From DAOTVC01 sp034437215 (GTDB lineage: Bacteria; Chloroflexota; Anaerolineae; B4-G1; SLSP01), in contig DAOTVC010000066.1 of assembly GCA_034437215.1 (NCBI GenBank), positions 1 to 38,624 of the forward strand: a DNA stretch of 38,624 bases, read 5' to 3'. Shown here one piece after another: positions 1 to 8,388 of this stretch. The notes beneath the pieces were generated by a model. That model was not told the DNA's origin and did not search any database. It worked only from the letters and a program-made list of their open reading frames with translations. Each line of letters opens with the position of its first letter. The first letter of the stretch is position 1. The position numbers and the translations under genes were made by a program.

Positions 1-866
1 GCCTCCGTGCGGATGGGCGGGCCGATCTTCGCCAGCGCCCCCCGCTCCTCGATGATCTCCTGGGTGAGGGTGAGGTACTGGGGGCAGGTCTCCCCGTAGA
101 CGGGCAGCCCCTCCTCCTGCGCCTGGCGGATGGGGCGCAGCGCCCGTGCCGACGTGACGTGGGGGATGTAGAGCGGGCAGCCCGCCACCTCGGCGAGGCG
201 GATGGCGCGGAAGACGGCCTCCTCCTCCATCGCCGCCGGGCGGGAGACGTTGAAGTTCTTCGCGGAGGCCTGCGGCCCCTTGAGGTACTTGTCCTCCAGA
301 TAGTCGATGCCGCCCCCGTTCTCGGCGTGGACCATCGCCATGCCCCCCCGCTCGGCGAGGAGATCCATGGCCTTGATGAGCTGGTAGTCGTCGGTGTACC
401 AACCCTGCTTCAGGTAGGTGAGGAAGAACTTGAAGGTCCGCACCCCCATCTCCATCACCCGCGGAATCTCGTCCACCTGCCGGGGCGCCTCGAACATGCC
501 CCCGTGCAGCCCGAAGTCGAGGCGGGAGGTCCGAGTGGCCTCCTCCAGCATCTCCCCCACCTTCTCGACGAGGCTGTCGCCCGTGCGGGCGTAGGCGAAG
601 TGGAGCAGCGTCGTCGTCCCGCCGTGGGCCGCCACGCAGGAGCAGTCCTCGACGCTGTCGAGGTAGACGGGGTGGACGTGCACGTCGACGATCCCGGGGA
701 AGACGTACTTCCCGGTGGCGTCCACCACCTCCGCGGCCCCTGCGACGGGCAGATCGGGCTCGACGGCGGCGACCTTCCCGTCGCGCACGCCCACGTCGGC
801 CCGGCGTATCCCCTCGCCCGTGACGACGAGGCCGTTGGTTATGAGCAGATCGAAGGATTCTTCCAT
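1..866 (-). CDS. Dihydropyrimidinase/hydantoinase-family amidohydrolase (3' end outside window)
   Basis: Cyclic-amide hydrolase that opens hydantoin- or dihydropyrimidine-type rings in the cytoplasm. About 288 N-terminal residues are visible and the reading frame is open to the window edge. Metal-site features of the family are present: HVH at residues 63-65, a lysine at 146 in TFKFFLTY (the position of the carbamylated bridging lysine), HAENG with His180, and PHVTSA with His236. The start is ATG at 864-866, giving MEESFDLL, preceded by a GGGGAAAG stretch. It is the last visible gene of the minus-strand catabolic cluster and follows the molybdenum hydroxylase large subunit, so ring hydroxylation followed by ring opening is a plausible order. 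Allantoinase or dihydroorotase activity cannot be excluded, but the TFKFFLTY and HVTSA motifs fit dihydropyrimidinase best. Confidence 0.85.
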   Translation of the reverse strand, partial: MEESFDLLITNGLVVTGEGIRRADVGVRDGKVAAVEPDLPVAGAAEVVDATGKYVFPGIVDVHVHPVYLDSVEDCSCVAAHGGTTTLLHFAYARTGDSLVEKVGEMLEEATRTSRLDFGLHGGMFEAPRQVDEIPRVMEMGVRTFKFFLTYLKQGWYTDDYQLIKAMDLLAERGGMAMVHAENGGGIDYLEDKYLKGPQASAKNFNVSRPAAMEEEAVFRAIRLAEVAGCPLYIPHVTSARALRPIRQAQEEGLPVYGETCPQYLTLTQEIIEERGALAKIGPPIRTE

Positions 867-904
867 ACTTTCCCCCTTTGGCGTCGTGTAAGGTCGCTCC
901 GTAA

Positions 905-964
905 TGCGTATTGCGTACTGCGTATTGCGTATCCAGAGTAATAGGGAATACGCAATACGCAATA
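905..964. repeat. Heptad word array, inverted (word TTGCGTA)
   Basis: The spacer between the large subunit and the hydantoinase holds about four tandem copies of a 7-base word, then the same word in inverse orientation. The longest perfect arms are 13 bp (920-932 and 948-960) around a 15-base loop, so the transcript can fold into a hairpin. The array occupies most of the 109-base spacer. Confidence 0.8.
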
Positions 965-975
965 GTCTCCTTCAG

Positions 976-3339
976 CTACTCAAGTGCTTTGCGTTGCCTC
1001 GCCCGATCCACCGCCTCCAGCACCCGGTCGGGCGTGAGGGGCAGCTCGTAGATGCGCACCCCGAGGGCGCGGGCGACGGCGTTGGCGACGGCGGGCGCCG
1101 CCGGGGTGAGCGCGGGCTCACCGATCCCCTTGGCCCCGAAGGGCCCCTTTCCCGTCCCCGACTCCAGGATGATGGCCTCGGTGACGGGAATATCACAGGA
1201 GGTGGGGATGAGGTACTCGGAGAAGGAGGGGGTCAGGACGTAGCCTCCCTCGACCTGCACGTCCTCCATGAGGGCGTAGCCCAGACCCTGGGCGCCGCCG
1301 CCCTGGATCTGCCCCACGACGGCGGCCCGGTTGATGGCCCGTCCCACGTCGTGGCAGGCCGCGCTCTTGAGGAGGGTGATCTCGCCCGTCTCGGTGTCCA
1401 CGGCCACCTCGACGGCGTGGGCGCCGAAGGTGAAGTCGGGGTAGATGTTGCCCTGGAGGTCGTCGGGGTTGAGGTGGGTGGTGAAGGGCGCCTTGAAGAG
1501 CGCCAGGTTGGAGAGGGGCTGGCCCTCGGCGGCGCACATGGCTGCCAGCTCGGAGAGGGGCAGCGAGTTCTCGGGATCGTCCTTCACGAAGGCCTGGCCG
1601 TCGGCGAGGTCGATGTTCTCGAGGGGCTCCTCGAAGTGCTTCTGCGCCCGGTCGACGAGGACCTGCCGCACCTCGCTCGCCGCCTGGTGGACGGCATTGC
1701 CCGACATGTAGAGCTGCCGGGTGGCGGTGGAGGTGCCCGCCAGGGGGGTGAGGGCCGAGTCGGTGCTGTAGACGGTGACGTCGTCGAGGTTGATGCCGAG
1801 CACCTCCGCGGCGATCTGGCAGAGGCTATTCACCTGCCCGGCGCCCAGGTCGGGGACGCCGCAGCGGATGACGGCGGTGCCGTCCAGCTCCATCCCCACC
1901 CAGGCGCGGGAGGTGTCGTGGAACCAGGTGATGCGCCCGTAGGATTGCAGGTAGGAGGCGAAGCCCCGCCCCACCTTGATCACGCCCCGGTCACCGCCGG
2001 GCAGCGTCGCCGGATCGGTCGGCTCGCCCAGGGCCTCCAGCGCCCGGGTCGCCGTCTCCTCCAGCCAGGCCGCGCTGGTGATCTCCTGTTCGGTGGCGTT
2101 GCGATCGCCCGTCTGCAGGTAGTTGACGCGCCGCACCTCCAGCGGATCCATGTTCAGGGCCTTGGCGATCTCGTCCATCTGCTGCTCGTAGGCGACGGCC
2201 GCCTGGGCGGCGCCGAAGCCGCGGAAGGCGCTGGTGAAGGGGTTGTTGGTGGCGACGGAGGTGCTGTTGACGCGCAGATTGTGGACGCGGTAGGGGCCCA
2301 CGGCGGCGACGGTGGCGTAGAGGAGGACGTAGGGGCTGAGGTAGGGGTAGGCGCCGGAGTTGGAGACCATCGTCACCTCGGCGGCGGTGATGCGCCCGCT
2401 CTTGCGGACGCCGGTGCGGTGGCTGATGATGAAGGGGTGGCGCTTGGAGTGGGCCAGGATGGACTCCTCGCGGGTGTAGGCCAGGCGCACGGGGCGGCGG
2501 GTGGCCTTCGCCAGCAGCGCCAGGAAGATCTCGACAGTCACGTCCTCCTTGCCGCCGAAGCCGCCGCCCAGCCAGGTCCCCTGGATGTGAACCTTGCTGT
2601 GGGGGACGTCCACGGCGCGGGCGATGCTGCGGAAGTGCTCCACCACCTGGGTGCAGACGCGGATGTTGATGACGTCCTGGTCGTCCACCCAGGCGACGCC
2701 CGCCTCGGGCTCGATGTAGGCGTGATCGATGAAGGGGACGCGGTAGGTGTTCTCGACGATGACGTCAGCCATGGCGAAGCCCTCGTCGACGTCCCCCTTG
2801 TTGATCTTCCAGGTGGCGACGACGTTGTCGGGCTCGTTGACGACAGGGGCGCCGGGCTTCAGCGCCTCGAGGGGATCGAAGACGCCGGGCAGCGCCTCGT
2901 AGTCGATCTCGATGAGGCCCAACGCCTCCTCGGCGAGGGCCTCCGTCTCGGCAGCCACCAGGGCGATGGGCTCGCCCACGAAGCGCACGCGGTCGGAGGC
3001 CAGCACGGGGGCGTCGGAGCCCTTGCGCTGCTTCTGCCCCGTCTGGCCGGGCATGTCGGTGGCGAGTTGGCCGCCGGGCAGATCTTCGGCGGTGAGGACG
3101 ACCACCACGCCGGGGAGGGCGCGGGCCGCGCTCACGTCGAGCCGCAGGATGCGGGCCGAGGGCCGGGTGCTGCGGAAGACCTTGGCGTGGAGCATCCGGG
3201 GCATGGTGAAGTCGCCGGCGTAGACGGTGCTCCCCACCGCCTTGCCCAGAGCGTCCACGCGGCGCAGGGGCTTGCCCACGACGCGCAGCTCGGGCAGATC
3301 GACCTCGGGGAGGGGTTTGGCAGTGTAGGTCTTCTTCAT
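976..3339 (-). CDS. Molybdenum hydroxylase large subunit (xanthine dehydrogenase/CoxL family), set 1
   Basis: Molybdopterin-binding catalytic subunit of a three-subunit hydroxylase that inserts oxygen from water into an N-heterocycle or aldehyde. The 787-residue length is normal for the family. Visible motifs: the molybdopterin loop GGGFGGK at residues 258-264, AFRGFGAAQ at about 371-379, and GAKGIGEPAL near the C-terminus with the catalytic glutamate at 741. The start codon overlaps the stop of the upstream [2Fe-2S] subunit by 4 bases, indicating translational coupling. The FAD subunit lies just before that gene, so the complex is encoded in the order FAD, FeS, Mo. Substrate is unknown; the neighbouring importer and hydantoinase suggest a nitrogen heterocycle. 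CO dehydrogenase is unlikely because the form I active-site loop (AYRCSFR) is absent. Confidence 0.93.
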   Translation of the reverse strand: MKKTYTAKPLPEVDLPELRVVGKPLRRVDALGKAVGSTVYAGDFTMPRMLHAKVFRSTRPSARILRLDVSAARALPGVVVVLTAEDLPGGQLATDMPGQTGQKQRKGSDAPVLASDRVRFVGEPIALVAAETEALAEEALGLIEIDYEALPGVFDPLEALKPGAPVVNEPDNVVATWKINKGDVDEGFAMADVIVENTYRVPFIDHAYIEPEAGVAWVDDQDVINIRVCTQVVEHFRSIARAVDVPHSKVHIQGTWLGGGFGGKEDVTVEIFLALLAKATRRPVRLAYTREESILAHSKRHPFIISHRTGVRKSGRITAAEVTMVSNSGAYPYLSPYVLLYATVAAVGPYRVHNLRVNSTSVATNNPFTSAFRGFGAAQAAVAYEQQMDEIAKALNMDPLEVRRVNYLQTGDRNATEQEITSAAWLEETATRALEALGEPTDPATLPGGDRGVIKVGRGFASYLQSYGRITWFHDTSRAWVGMELDGTAVIRCGVPDLGAGQVNSLCQIAAEVLGINLDDVTVYSTDSALTPLAGTSTATRQLYMSGNAVHQAASEVRQVLVDRAQKHFEEPLENIDLADGQAFVKDDPENSLPLSELAAMCAAEGQPLSNLALFKAPFTTHLNPDDLQGNIYPDFTFGAHAVEVAVDTETGEITLLKSAACHDVGRAINRAAVVGQIQGGGAQGLGYALMEDVQVEGGYVLTPSFSEYLIPTSCDIPVTEAIILESGTGKGPFGAKGIGEPALTPAAPAVANAVARALGVRIYELPLTPDRVLEAVDRARQRKALE

Positions 3340-3839
3340 GCGGCGCCTCCTTCGACACTCTCTTCAGCCGTCTCCTTCAAGCGCTTCGCGGCGTCGTGCA
3401 CGGCCTCGATGATGAGGCCGTAGCCCGTGCAGCGGCAGAGGTTCCCGGAGATAGCCTCCTTGATCTCCTCGTCGGTGGGATCGGGGACGCGGTCGAGGAG
3501 CGCCTTCGTGGAGATCACCATCCCGGGCGTGCAGTAGCCGCACTGGACGGCCCCGCTGTCGGCGTAGGCCTCCTGGATGGGATGGGGGTGCTCCATGTTG
3601 CCGAGCCCGGCGTTCGTCAGGATCTCGGCGCCGTCGGCCTGCCAGGCCAGGACCATGCAGCTGTTCACCGCCTCGCCGTTCATCAGGACGGCGCAGGCGC
3701 CGCAGTCCCCCTTCTCGCAGCCGTTCTTCACGTCGGTGTAGCCCAGATCCCGCAGGGCCTGGAGGAGGGTCACGTTGGGCATCAGCGCGACCAGCTCTTC
3801 GCGTCCGTTTACGTTCAGCGTAACCAATTTCGGTTTCAT
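3336..3839 (-). CDS. [2Fe-2S] subunit of molybdenum hydroxylase, set 1 (CoxS-like)
   Basis: Small electron-transfer subunit that passes electrons from the molybdenum site to FAD. The 167 residues carry both cluster motifs: plant-ferredoxin-type cysteines at 41, 46, 49 and 61, and the helical-domain cysteines at 100, 103, 135 and 137 (CGYCTPGM and CRCTGYG). I chose the ATG at 3837-3839 because TAGGAG stands a normal distance before it and the protein then begins MKPKLVTLNVNG like its relatives. A longer reading would only translate the repeat array upstream. It overlaps the large subunit by 4 bases. Confidence 0.93.
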   Translation of the reverse strand: MKPKLVTLNVNGREELVALMPNVTLLQALRDLGYTDVKNGCEKGDCGACAVLMNGEAVNSCMVLAWQADGAEILTNAGLGNMEHPHPIQEAYADSGAVQCGYCTPGMVISTKALLDRVPDPTDEEIKEAISGNLCRCTGYGLIIEAVHDAAKRLKETAEESVEGGAA

Positions 3840-3880
3840 AAGTGAGCTCCTAAGCGTTTTATAACATACTACTAGATCTT

Positions 3881-3958
3881 CGTGAAACGTGAGGCGTGAG
3901 GCGTGAGGTGTGAAACGTGAACTGTTTTCACGTTTCACGTTTTACGTTTCACGTTTCA
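3881..3958. repeat. Heptad word array, inverted (word GTGAAAC)
   Basis: Left side: about six 7-base units of the type GTGAAAC or GTGAGGC. Right side: the reverse complement (GTTTCAC) in about four units. Perfect 11-bp arms at 3910-3920 and 3928-3938 flank a 7-base loop. The array runs into the TGA stop codon (3956-3958) of the FAD-subunit gene, so its outer edge is part of that gene's end. It sits upstream of the [2Fe-2S] gene in the same operon. Confidence 0.85.
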
Positions 3959-4825
3959 CTGCGCCAACGCGCTCCATGTCTGAGTCATCATCCTGCGCAC
4001 CAGCGCTTCCACCACGCGGCGCCGGTAGTCGGCGGGGCCGCGAATGTCGTCGATGGGTTGGGAGGCCTCGCCCGCCAGGCGGGCGGCCTCGGCGATGAGC
4101 TCCTCGGTGAGGGGCTCGCCCTCTAGAAGGGTCTCGGCAGCGCGAGCGCGCAGGGGGCGGGGCGCCACGGCGCCCAGGGCGATGCGGGCAGCGGTGCACA
4201 CGCCGTCCTCGTCGCGGTCGACGCGGACGGCGACGCTCAGGACGGAGATGGCGTCGGCCTTGCGCAGGCCCACCTTGTGGAAGGCCGTCCCGCTCTCGGA
4301 ACCGAGCTTGGGGAAGTGGATGGCGGTGAGCAGTTCGCCCGGCACGCGCACCGTCCGGCGCACGTGGACGAAGAAGTCGTCCAGCGGCACGACGCGCGTG
4401 CCTGAGACGCTCTGCAGTTCTACTACGGCGTCGAGCACCAACAGAGGGGGCGCGGTATCGGCGGCGGGCGAGGCGTCGGCGAGGTTGCCGCCGACGGTGG
4501 CCCGGTTGCGGATCAGAGGGTTGGCGAAGAGGGCGGCGGCTGCCCGCAGGACGGGCGCGTGCTCAGCGACCAACGGGTTGCGGAGCACCTCCGCCAGCGT
4601 GACGCAGCCCCCCAGGATCAGGGAGCCGTTCTCCTCGCGAATGCCCTGCAGCTTGTCCAGGCCGGTGACATTCACGACCAGAGCGGGCGTGTGGCGCCGG
4701 GAGCGCAGGTCGGGGATGAGGTTGGTCCCCCCGGCCACCGGGGCCGCACCGGGTGCGTTGGCCTGCAGCGCTTCCAGCGCTTCCGGCAGCGTCTCCGGCA
4801 TCAACATCTCGAACTTCGGCAGCAT
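3956..4825 (-). CDS. FAD-binding subunit of molybdenum hydroxylase, set 1 (CoxM-like)
   Basis: Medium subunit of the set 1 hydroxylase, taking electrons from the iron-sulfur subunit to FAD. The 289-residue protein has the two FAD-binding signatures of the family: AGGTNLIPDL at residues 31-40 and TVGGNLADASPAADT at about 110-124. The start is ATG at 4823-4825 (MLPKFEML), with AGGAGG nine bases upstream. Upstream in-frame codons lack a ribosome binding site and code for unrelated sequence. It is the first gene of the set 1 hydroxylase and follows the LivF gene across a 157-base spacer. Confidence 0.92.
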   Translation of the reverse strand: MLPKFEMLMPETLPEALEALQANAPGAAPVAGGTNLIPDLRSRRHTPALVVNVTGLDKLQGIREENGSLILGGCVTLAEVLRNPLVAEHAPVLRAAAALFANPLIRNRATVGGNLADASPAADTAPPLLVLDAVVELQSVSGTRVVPLDDFFVHVRRTVRVPGELLTAIHFPKLGSESGTAFHKVGLRKADAISVLSVAVRVDRDEDGVCTAARIALGAVAPRPLRARAAETLLEGEPLTEELIAEAARLAGEASQPIDDIRGPADYRRRVVEALVRRMMTQTWSALAQ

Positions 4826-4876
4826 GGATGCATACCTCCTGTGAATTAGTAATCGGTGAGCAGAGAGAGGCGCGAA

Positions 4877-4903
4877 GGGATCAGGGATTGGGGCGGGATT
4901 AGG
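4877..4903. repeat. Heptad word array, one arm (word GGGATTA)
   Basis: Three or so degenerate copies of GGGATTA/GGGATCA in the spacer in front of the FAD subunit. No clear inverted partner is visible. The same word recurs at 11305, 23306 and 24382. Confidence 0.6.
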
Positions 4904-4982
4904 AAGGACGAGATCGTAAGCACTTTCCTCACCCACTCCCCATCTCAGCTCTCCTACAAATCCTCACTCAGTAAAGGGGCCA

Positions 4983-5693
4983 CTAGAGCCCCAGATAGTG
5001 TTTCTTGACGTGTTGGCTGGTCGCCAGCTCCCGGCCCGTGCCCTCGAGGACGATCTGCCCGTTCTCGAGGACGTAGCCCCGGTCGGCGAGCTCGAGGGCG
5101 TAGTGCGTGTTCTGCTCCACCAGCAGGATGGTGAGTCCGCTGTCGCGCAGCCGGTGCAGGTCGTGGTAGATGTCGTCGACCAGCTTGGGCGCGAGGCCCA
5201 GCGAGGGCTCGTCCAGCATCAGGAACTTGGGGCGCGAGGTCAGACCGCGCCCGATGGCCAGCATCTGCTTCTCGCCCCCGCTCAAGGTGCGGGCGAACTG
5301 GTTCCGCCGCTCCTGCAGGCGGGGGAACATCTGGAAGATCTCCTTCACGACACCCGTCTTGAGGGTCTCGCGGCTGGCGTAGGCGCCCATCAGCAGGTTC
5401 TCGTAGACGCTCATGTTGACGAAGAGCCGCCCGCCCTCGGGAACGTGGGCCATTCCCGCCCGGGTCATGGTGTGGGGAGGGGTGCCGGTGACCTCCTGCC
5501 CGCGGAAGAGGACGGTGCCCGCGGTGGGCGGTACCAGGCCCGAGAGGGTCTTCAGAAGCGTGCTCTTTCCCGCGCCGTTGGGGCCGATGACCGCGACCAC
5601 CTCCCCGTCGTCGATGTGCAGGGCGACGTCCCGCAGGACGGGGATCTTGCCGTATCCCGCGTGCAATCCGCTGACTTCCAACATGGCGTTCAT
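4983..5693 (-). CDS. livF: Branched-chain-type ABC importer ATPase LivF
   Basis: Second nucleotide-binding subunit of a LivKHMGF-type importer, acting at the inner face of the membrane. At 236 residues it has the normal length. Walker A GPNGAGKST is at residues 37-45, followed by a canonical signature LSGGEKQ and Walker B FLMLDEPSLGLAP. Its start codon overlaps the stop of LivG by 4 bases. It is the last gene of the five-gene importer set. Leucine/isoleucine/valine is not assured as substrate, since this importer family also moves urea, amides, aromatic acids and purines, and the neighbours favour such a compound. Confidence 0.93.
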   Translation of the reverse strand: MNAMLEVSGLHAGYGKIPVLRDVALHIDDGEVVAVIGPNGAGKSTLLKTLSGLVPPTAGTVLFRGQEVTGTPPHTMTRAGMAHVPEGGRLFVNMSVYENLLMGAYASRETLKTGVVKEIFQMFPRLQERRNQFARTLSGGEKQMLAIGRGLTSRPKFLMLDEPSLGLAPKLVDDIYHDLHRLRDSGLTILLVEQNTHYALELADRGYVLENGQIVLEGTGRELATSQHVKKHYLGL

Positions 5694-6418
5694 GTCATGG
5701 CCCTTTCTCCGAGGTAGGCCTCGATCACCCGCTCGTTGTTGCTGATCTCGTCCGGCGTACCGCCGGCGATGAGCTGCCCGGCGTCCAGAACGACGATCCG
5801 GTTGCAGAGGCCCATCACCATCTGCATCACGTGCTCAACGACGCAGAGGGTGATCCCCTGCTCGGTGTTCAGGCGCCTGAGGATCTCCATCAGGCCTGCC
5901 AGCTCCGTGGCGTTCAGGCCGGCCCCGGCCTCGTCCAGCAGCAGGAGGTCGGGCTCGGTCGCCAGGGCGCGGGCCAACTCCACCCGCCGCAGCGGGGCCA
6001 GGCCCAGGTCGCCGCACTCCCACGCGCGGATGGCCTCCAGCTCGCAGAAGTCGATGACCTCGTCGACCTTGGCCCCGACGCTCTTCTCGTCGTGGCGGTT
6101 GTAGGCCCCCACCCGCACGGCGTCCTCCACGGTCATGCTCTCGAAGGCCTGGGTGACCTGGAAGGTGCGCGACATCCCCAGCTTGCAGATGCGGTGGGGG
6201 TAGAGCCCCGCGATGTCCAGGCCCTTGAAGTGGACGGTGCCCGAGTCGGGGGTCAGCAGACCGGTGATACTGTTGAAGAAGGTCGTCTTCCCCGCCCCGT
6301 TCGGCCCGATGAGACCGAGGATCTCACCCCGGTAGATGGTCAGGCTGACCCGATCGACGGCGAGAAGCCGCCCGAAGGAGCGCGTCAGCTCGGAGACTTC
6401 AAGAATTGGCTCTGGCAT
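5690..6418 (-). CDS. livG: Branched-chain-type ABC importer ATPase LivG, with altered signature loop
   Basis: First nucleotide-binding subunit of the importer. Walker A GPNGAGKTT is at residues 38-46 and Walker B reads LLLLDEAGAGLN. The segment where LivG proteins usually carry an LSYGQ/LPYG-type signature reads LGLAPLRRVELARAL here, so the ABC signature is not recognisable. The ATG at 6416-6418 (MPEPILEV) has GGAG just upstream. The gene starts 20 bases inside the end of LivM. With LivF it would form the ATPase pair. If the signature is truly degenerate, one of the two ATP sites may be impaired, as is common in asymmetric ABC pairs. Confidence 0.88.
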   Translation of the reverse strand: MPEPILEVSELTRSFGRLLAVDRVSLTIYRGEILGLIGPNGAGKTTFFNSITGLLTPDSGTVHFKGLDIAGLYPHRICKLGMSRTFQVTQAFESMTVEDAVRVGAYNRHDEKSVGAKVDEVIDFCELEAIRAWECGDLGLAPLRRVELARALATEPDLLLLDEAGAGLNATELAGLMEILRRLNTEQGITLCVVEHVMQMVMGLCNRIVVLDAGQLIAGGTPDEISNNERVIEAYLGERAMT

Positions 6419-7409
6419 GATCTCCGCCTCCCGTGATCGCAGCGATGAACTTGCGGTAAGCATCGCGGAAGAAGGTAGCGATGCCCTGGGGCTTGTAGAG
6501 GGCGATGAGGATGAGGACGAGGGAGTAGACGATGAGGTAGAGGCTCTGCAGCTCGCCGCCCAGGTTGGCGCGCAGGAGCTCGCGGGTGCTCACCAGAATG
6601 ATGGCAGCGATGAGCGGGCCGTAGATGATGCCCATGCCGCCGACGATGCCCAGGATGGCGACCTCGGTGCTCTGGGCGTTGCTGAAGAAGTTGGGGTGGA
6701 TGAAGCCGAAGAGGGAGGCGTAGACGGCGCCGAGGGCGCCCACGATGAAGGCATAGATCATCAGCGCCTTCAACTTGCAGGCGCGGGCGTTCACGCCCAG
6801 CACCTCCGCCGCGTTCTCGTTCTCCCCCAGCGCCCGCAGGTAGTAGCCCAGCTGCGAGTGGCGGATGCGGTAGTTGACGAAGAGGGCGATGAGCAGCATC
6901 GCCAGCATGATGTAGTAGAAGGGCACATAGGAGCTGAAGCGCATGTGGTAGAGGGACCAGTTGTGGTAGGGCAGATAGCGCTCGACGGGGCCGCCCACGT
7001 CCTCCCAGAGCAGGAAGGCGACGCGCAGCACCTCGACGAGGGCCGAGGAGGAGAGCGCGTACCAGACCTCGGTCACGCCGAAGCCGAAGAGGGGGTAGCC
7101 GATGAGGGCCGCGAAGCCCGCGGCGACGGCGCCGCCCAGCAGCATCCCGAACCAGGGAGTGACGTTCCAGCGCATGAGCAGGGTACCCGCGGTGAAGGCC
7201 CCCAGCCCCAGGTAGGCGCTCGCGGCGAGATCCAGCTGCCCCGCCATCCCGCCGATGATGTTCCAGGCGGTGGCCATGGCGGCGTAGAGCAGCACCGAGG
7301 TCACCAGGATCATGGTGTATTGGTTGCCGCCCAGGAAGAGGGGCAGGGTCAGTACGACGCCCAGGAGCAGAACCGCCAGGACGAGATTGAGGGTCGTTCG
7401 TTTGGACAT
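6399..7409 (-). CDS. livM: Branched-chain-type ABC importer permease LivM
   Basis: Membrane permease of 336 residues with many hydrophobic segments and the LivM hallmark stretch AWNIIGGMAGQLDLA near the N-terminus. The start is ATG at 7407-7409 (MSKRTTLNL) with GGGAGGAAG upstream. It lies 2 bases after the LivH stop codon and overlaps LivG at its end, so it is co-translated with both. A short charged C-terminal tail follows the last membrane segment. It pairs with LivH to form the transmembrane channel. Confidence 0.93.
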   Translation of the reverse strand: MSKRTTLNLVLAVLLLGVVLTLPLFLGGNQYTMILVTSVLLYAAMATAWNIIGGMAGQLDLAASAYLGLGAFTAGTLLMRWNVTPWFGMLLGGAVAAGFAALIGYPLFGFGVTEVWYALSSSALVEVLRVAFLLWEDVGGPVERYLPYHNWSLYHMRFSSYVPFYYIMLAMLLIALFVNYRIRHSQLGYYLRALGENENAAEVLGVNARACKLKALMIYAFIVGALGAVYASLFGFIHPNFFSNAQSTEVAILGIVGGMGIIYGPLIAAIILVSTRELLRANLGGELQSLYLIVYSLVLILIALYKPQGIATFFRDAYRKFIAAITGGGDHARANS

Positions 7410-7411
7410 CG

Positions 7412-8272
7412 CTACTTCCTCCCGAAGAGGCCCCGTGGCTTCAGCCAGAGGACCAGAATGAAGATCAGGTAGACGATGAGGGAGCGCGCCCGCGGGTCCC
7501 ACAGGGCCATCGCCAGGGCCTCGCCGATGCCGACGATGACACCGGAGATGAGCAGGCCCGGGATGGAGCCCAGTCCCGCCAGCGCCAGGACGCTCCAGCT
7601 GAGCAGTCCGAAGCGCAGCCCCATGGTGGGATCGACCTGCTGGAAGGACATGAGCAGCCCGCCGGCGACTGCCGTAAGCGCCGTCCCCAATCCGAAGGTC
7701 AGGGCGTAGGTCCACTTGTAGTTGACCCCCACCAGCGCCGCCGCGTCGAGGTCGTCGGAGGCCGCCCGCATCGCCCGGCCGGGCCAGGTCTTCATCAAGA
7801 AGAGGTAGACGCCGACGATGGTGACGATGCTGACCGCCGCCGCGAACACCCGGGAGAGGAGGACGGTGAAGCCGGCGATCTCCACCGCGCCCTGGATGAG
7901 GGAGAAGGGGAGGGCGCGGGGGCGGGCCTGGAAGGCCAGCTGGGCCACGGCCCGCAGCAGGGTCGCCAACCCCACGGTGACGGCGATCTGCGTGACGTAC
8001 TTGTGGCGCAGGGTACCATCGATGATGGCGTAGTAGGTGAAGACCCCGAAGATAAAGAGCAGCGGGAAGGTGATAAACGGCGTCGCCACGGCGTCGATGC
8101 CCAGCAGTGTGCCTGACCAGAAGGTGAAGTACATGGAGAGCATGACGAAGTCCCCGTGGGCGAAGTTCACCACGTTCATCACGCCGTAGATGATCGAAAG
8201 TCCCAGAGCGATGAGGGCGTAGATGCAGCCCATCAGGGCCCCATTGATGCCGTTCTGCACAATGATGTCCAC
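7412..8272 (-). CDS. livH: Branched-chain-type ABC importer permease LivH
   Basis: Membrane permease of 286 residues. The conserved LivH segment IYALIALGLSIIYGVMNVVN followed by FAHGDFVML lies near the N-terminus. I chose the GTG at 8270-8272 (reading M-D-I-I-V-Q-N-G) because GGGGG stands five bases before it and it gives the usual family length. The longer frame begins inside an intercistronic hairpin. The gene follows LivK across a 116-base spacer that contains that hairpin. Confidence 0.9.
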   Translation of the reverse strand: MDIIVQNGINGALMGCIYALIALGLSIIYGVMNVVNFAHGDFVMLSMYFTFWSGTLLGIDAVATPFITFPLLFIFGVFTYYAIIDGTLRHKYVTQIAVTVGLATLLRAVAQLAFQARPRALPFSLIQGAVEIAGFTVLLSRVFAAAVSIVTIVGVYLFLMKTWPGRAMRAASDDLDAAALVGVNYKWTYALTFGLGTALTAVAGGLLMSFQQVDPTMGLRFGLLSWSVLALAGLGSIPGLLISGVIVGIGEALAMALWDPRARSLIVYLIFILVLWLKPRGLFGRK

Positions 8273-8309
8273 TTTGTCCCCCAGACGGTGTCCGTAGGTG
8301 ATCGGGGGC

Positions 8310-8338
8310 GCTGCCCGACCGTTCTCAGGCCGGGCAGC
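8310..8338 (-). other. Intercistronic hairpin between LivK and LivH
   Basis: Perfect 8-bp arms (GCTGCCCG at 8310-8317 and CGGGCAGC at 8331-8338) around a 13-base loop, with no T-tract. Hairpins after the binding-protein gene often stabilise its transcript and lower expression of the permeases. That role is an inference here. Confidence 0.5.
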
Positions 8339-8388
8339 CACCCTTACCGACCGCGTGCGTGCGCCGCGATACCGGTCAGTTCACGACG

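Noticed and set aside
976..3339. Form I CO dehydrogenase for set 1
   Set aside because: The AYRCSFR active-site motif of form I CoxL is absent; the general xanthine dehydrogenase-type motifs are present instead.
904..3423. Very long plus-strand open frame opposite the set 1 hydroxylase genes
   Set aside because: It is the mirror of the real genes in GC-rich DNA: low-complexity Gly/Val/Asp/Leu/His composition, no domain, no ribosome binding site. Similar mirrors at 9785-11326, 11485-14508 and 29722-34506 are rejected for the same reason.
3840..3938. Longer N-terminus for the [2Fe-2S] subunit
   Set aside because: It would translate the GTGAAAC array into SRFTPHASRLTF-like sequence; the TAGGAG-preceded ATG at 3837-3839 gives the normal family start.
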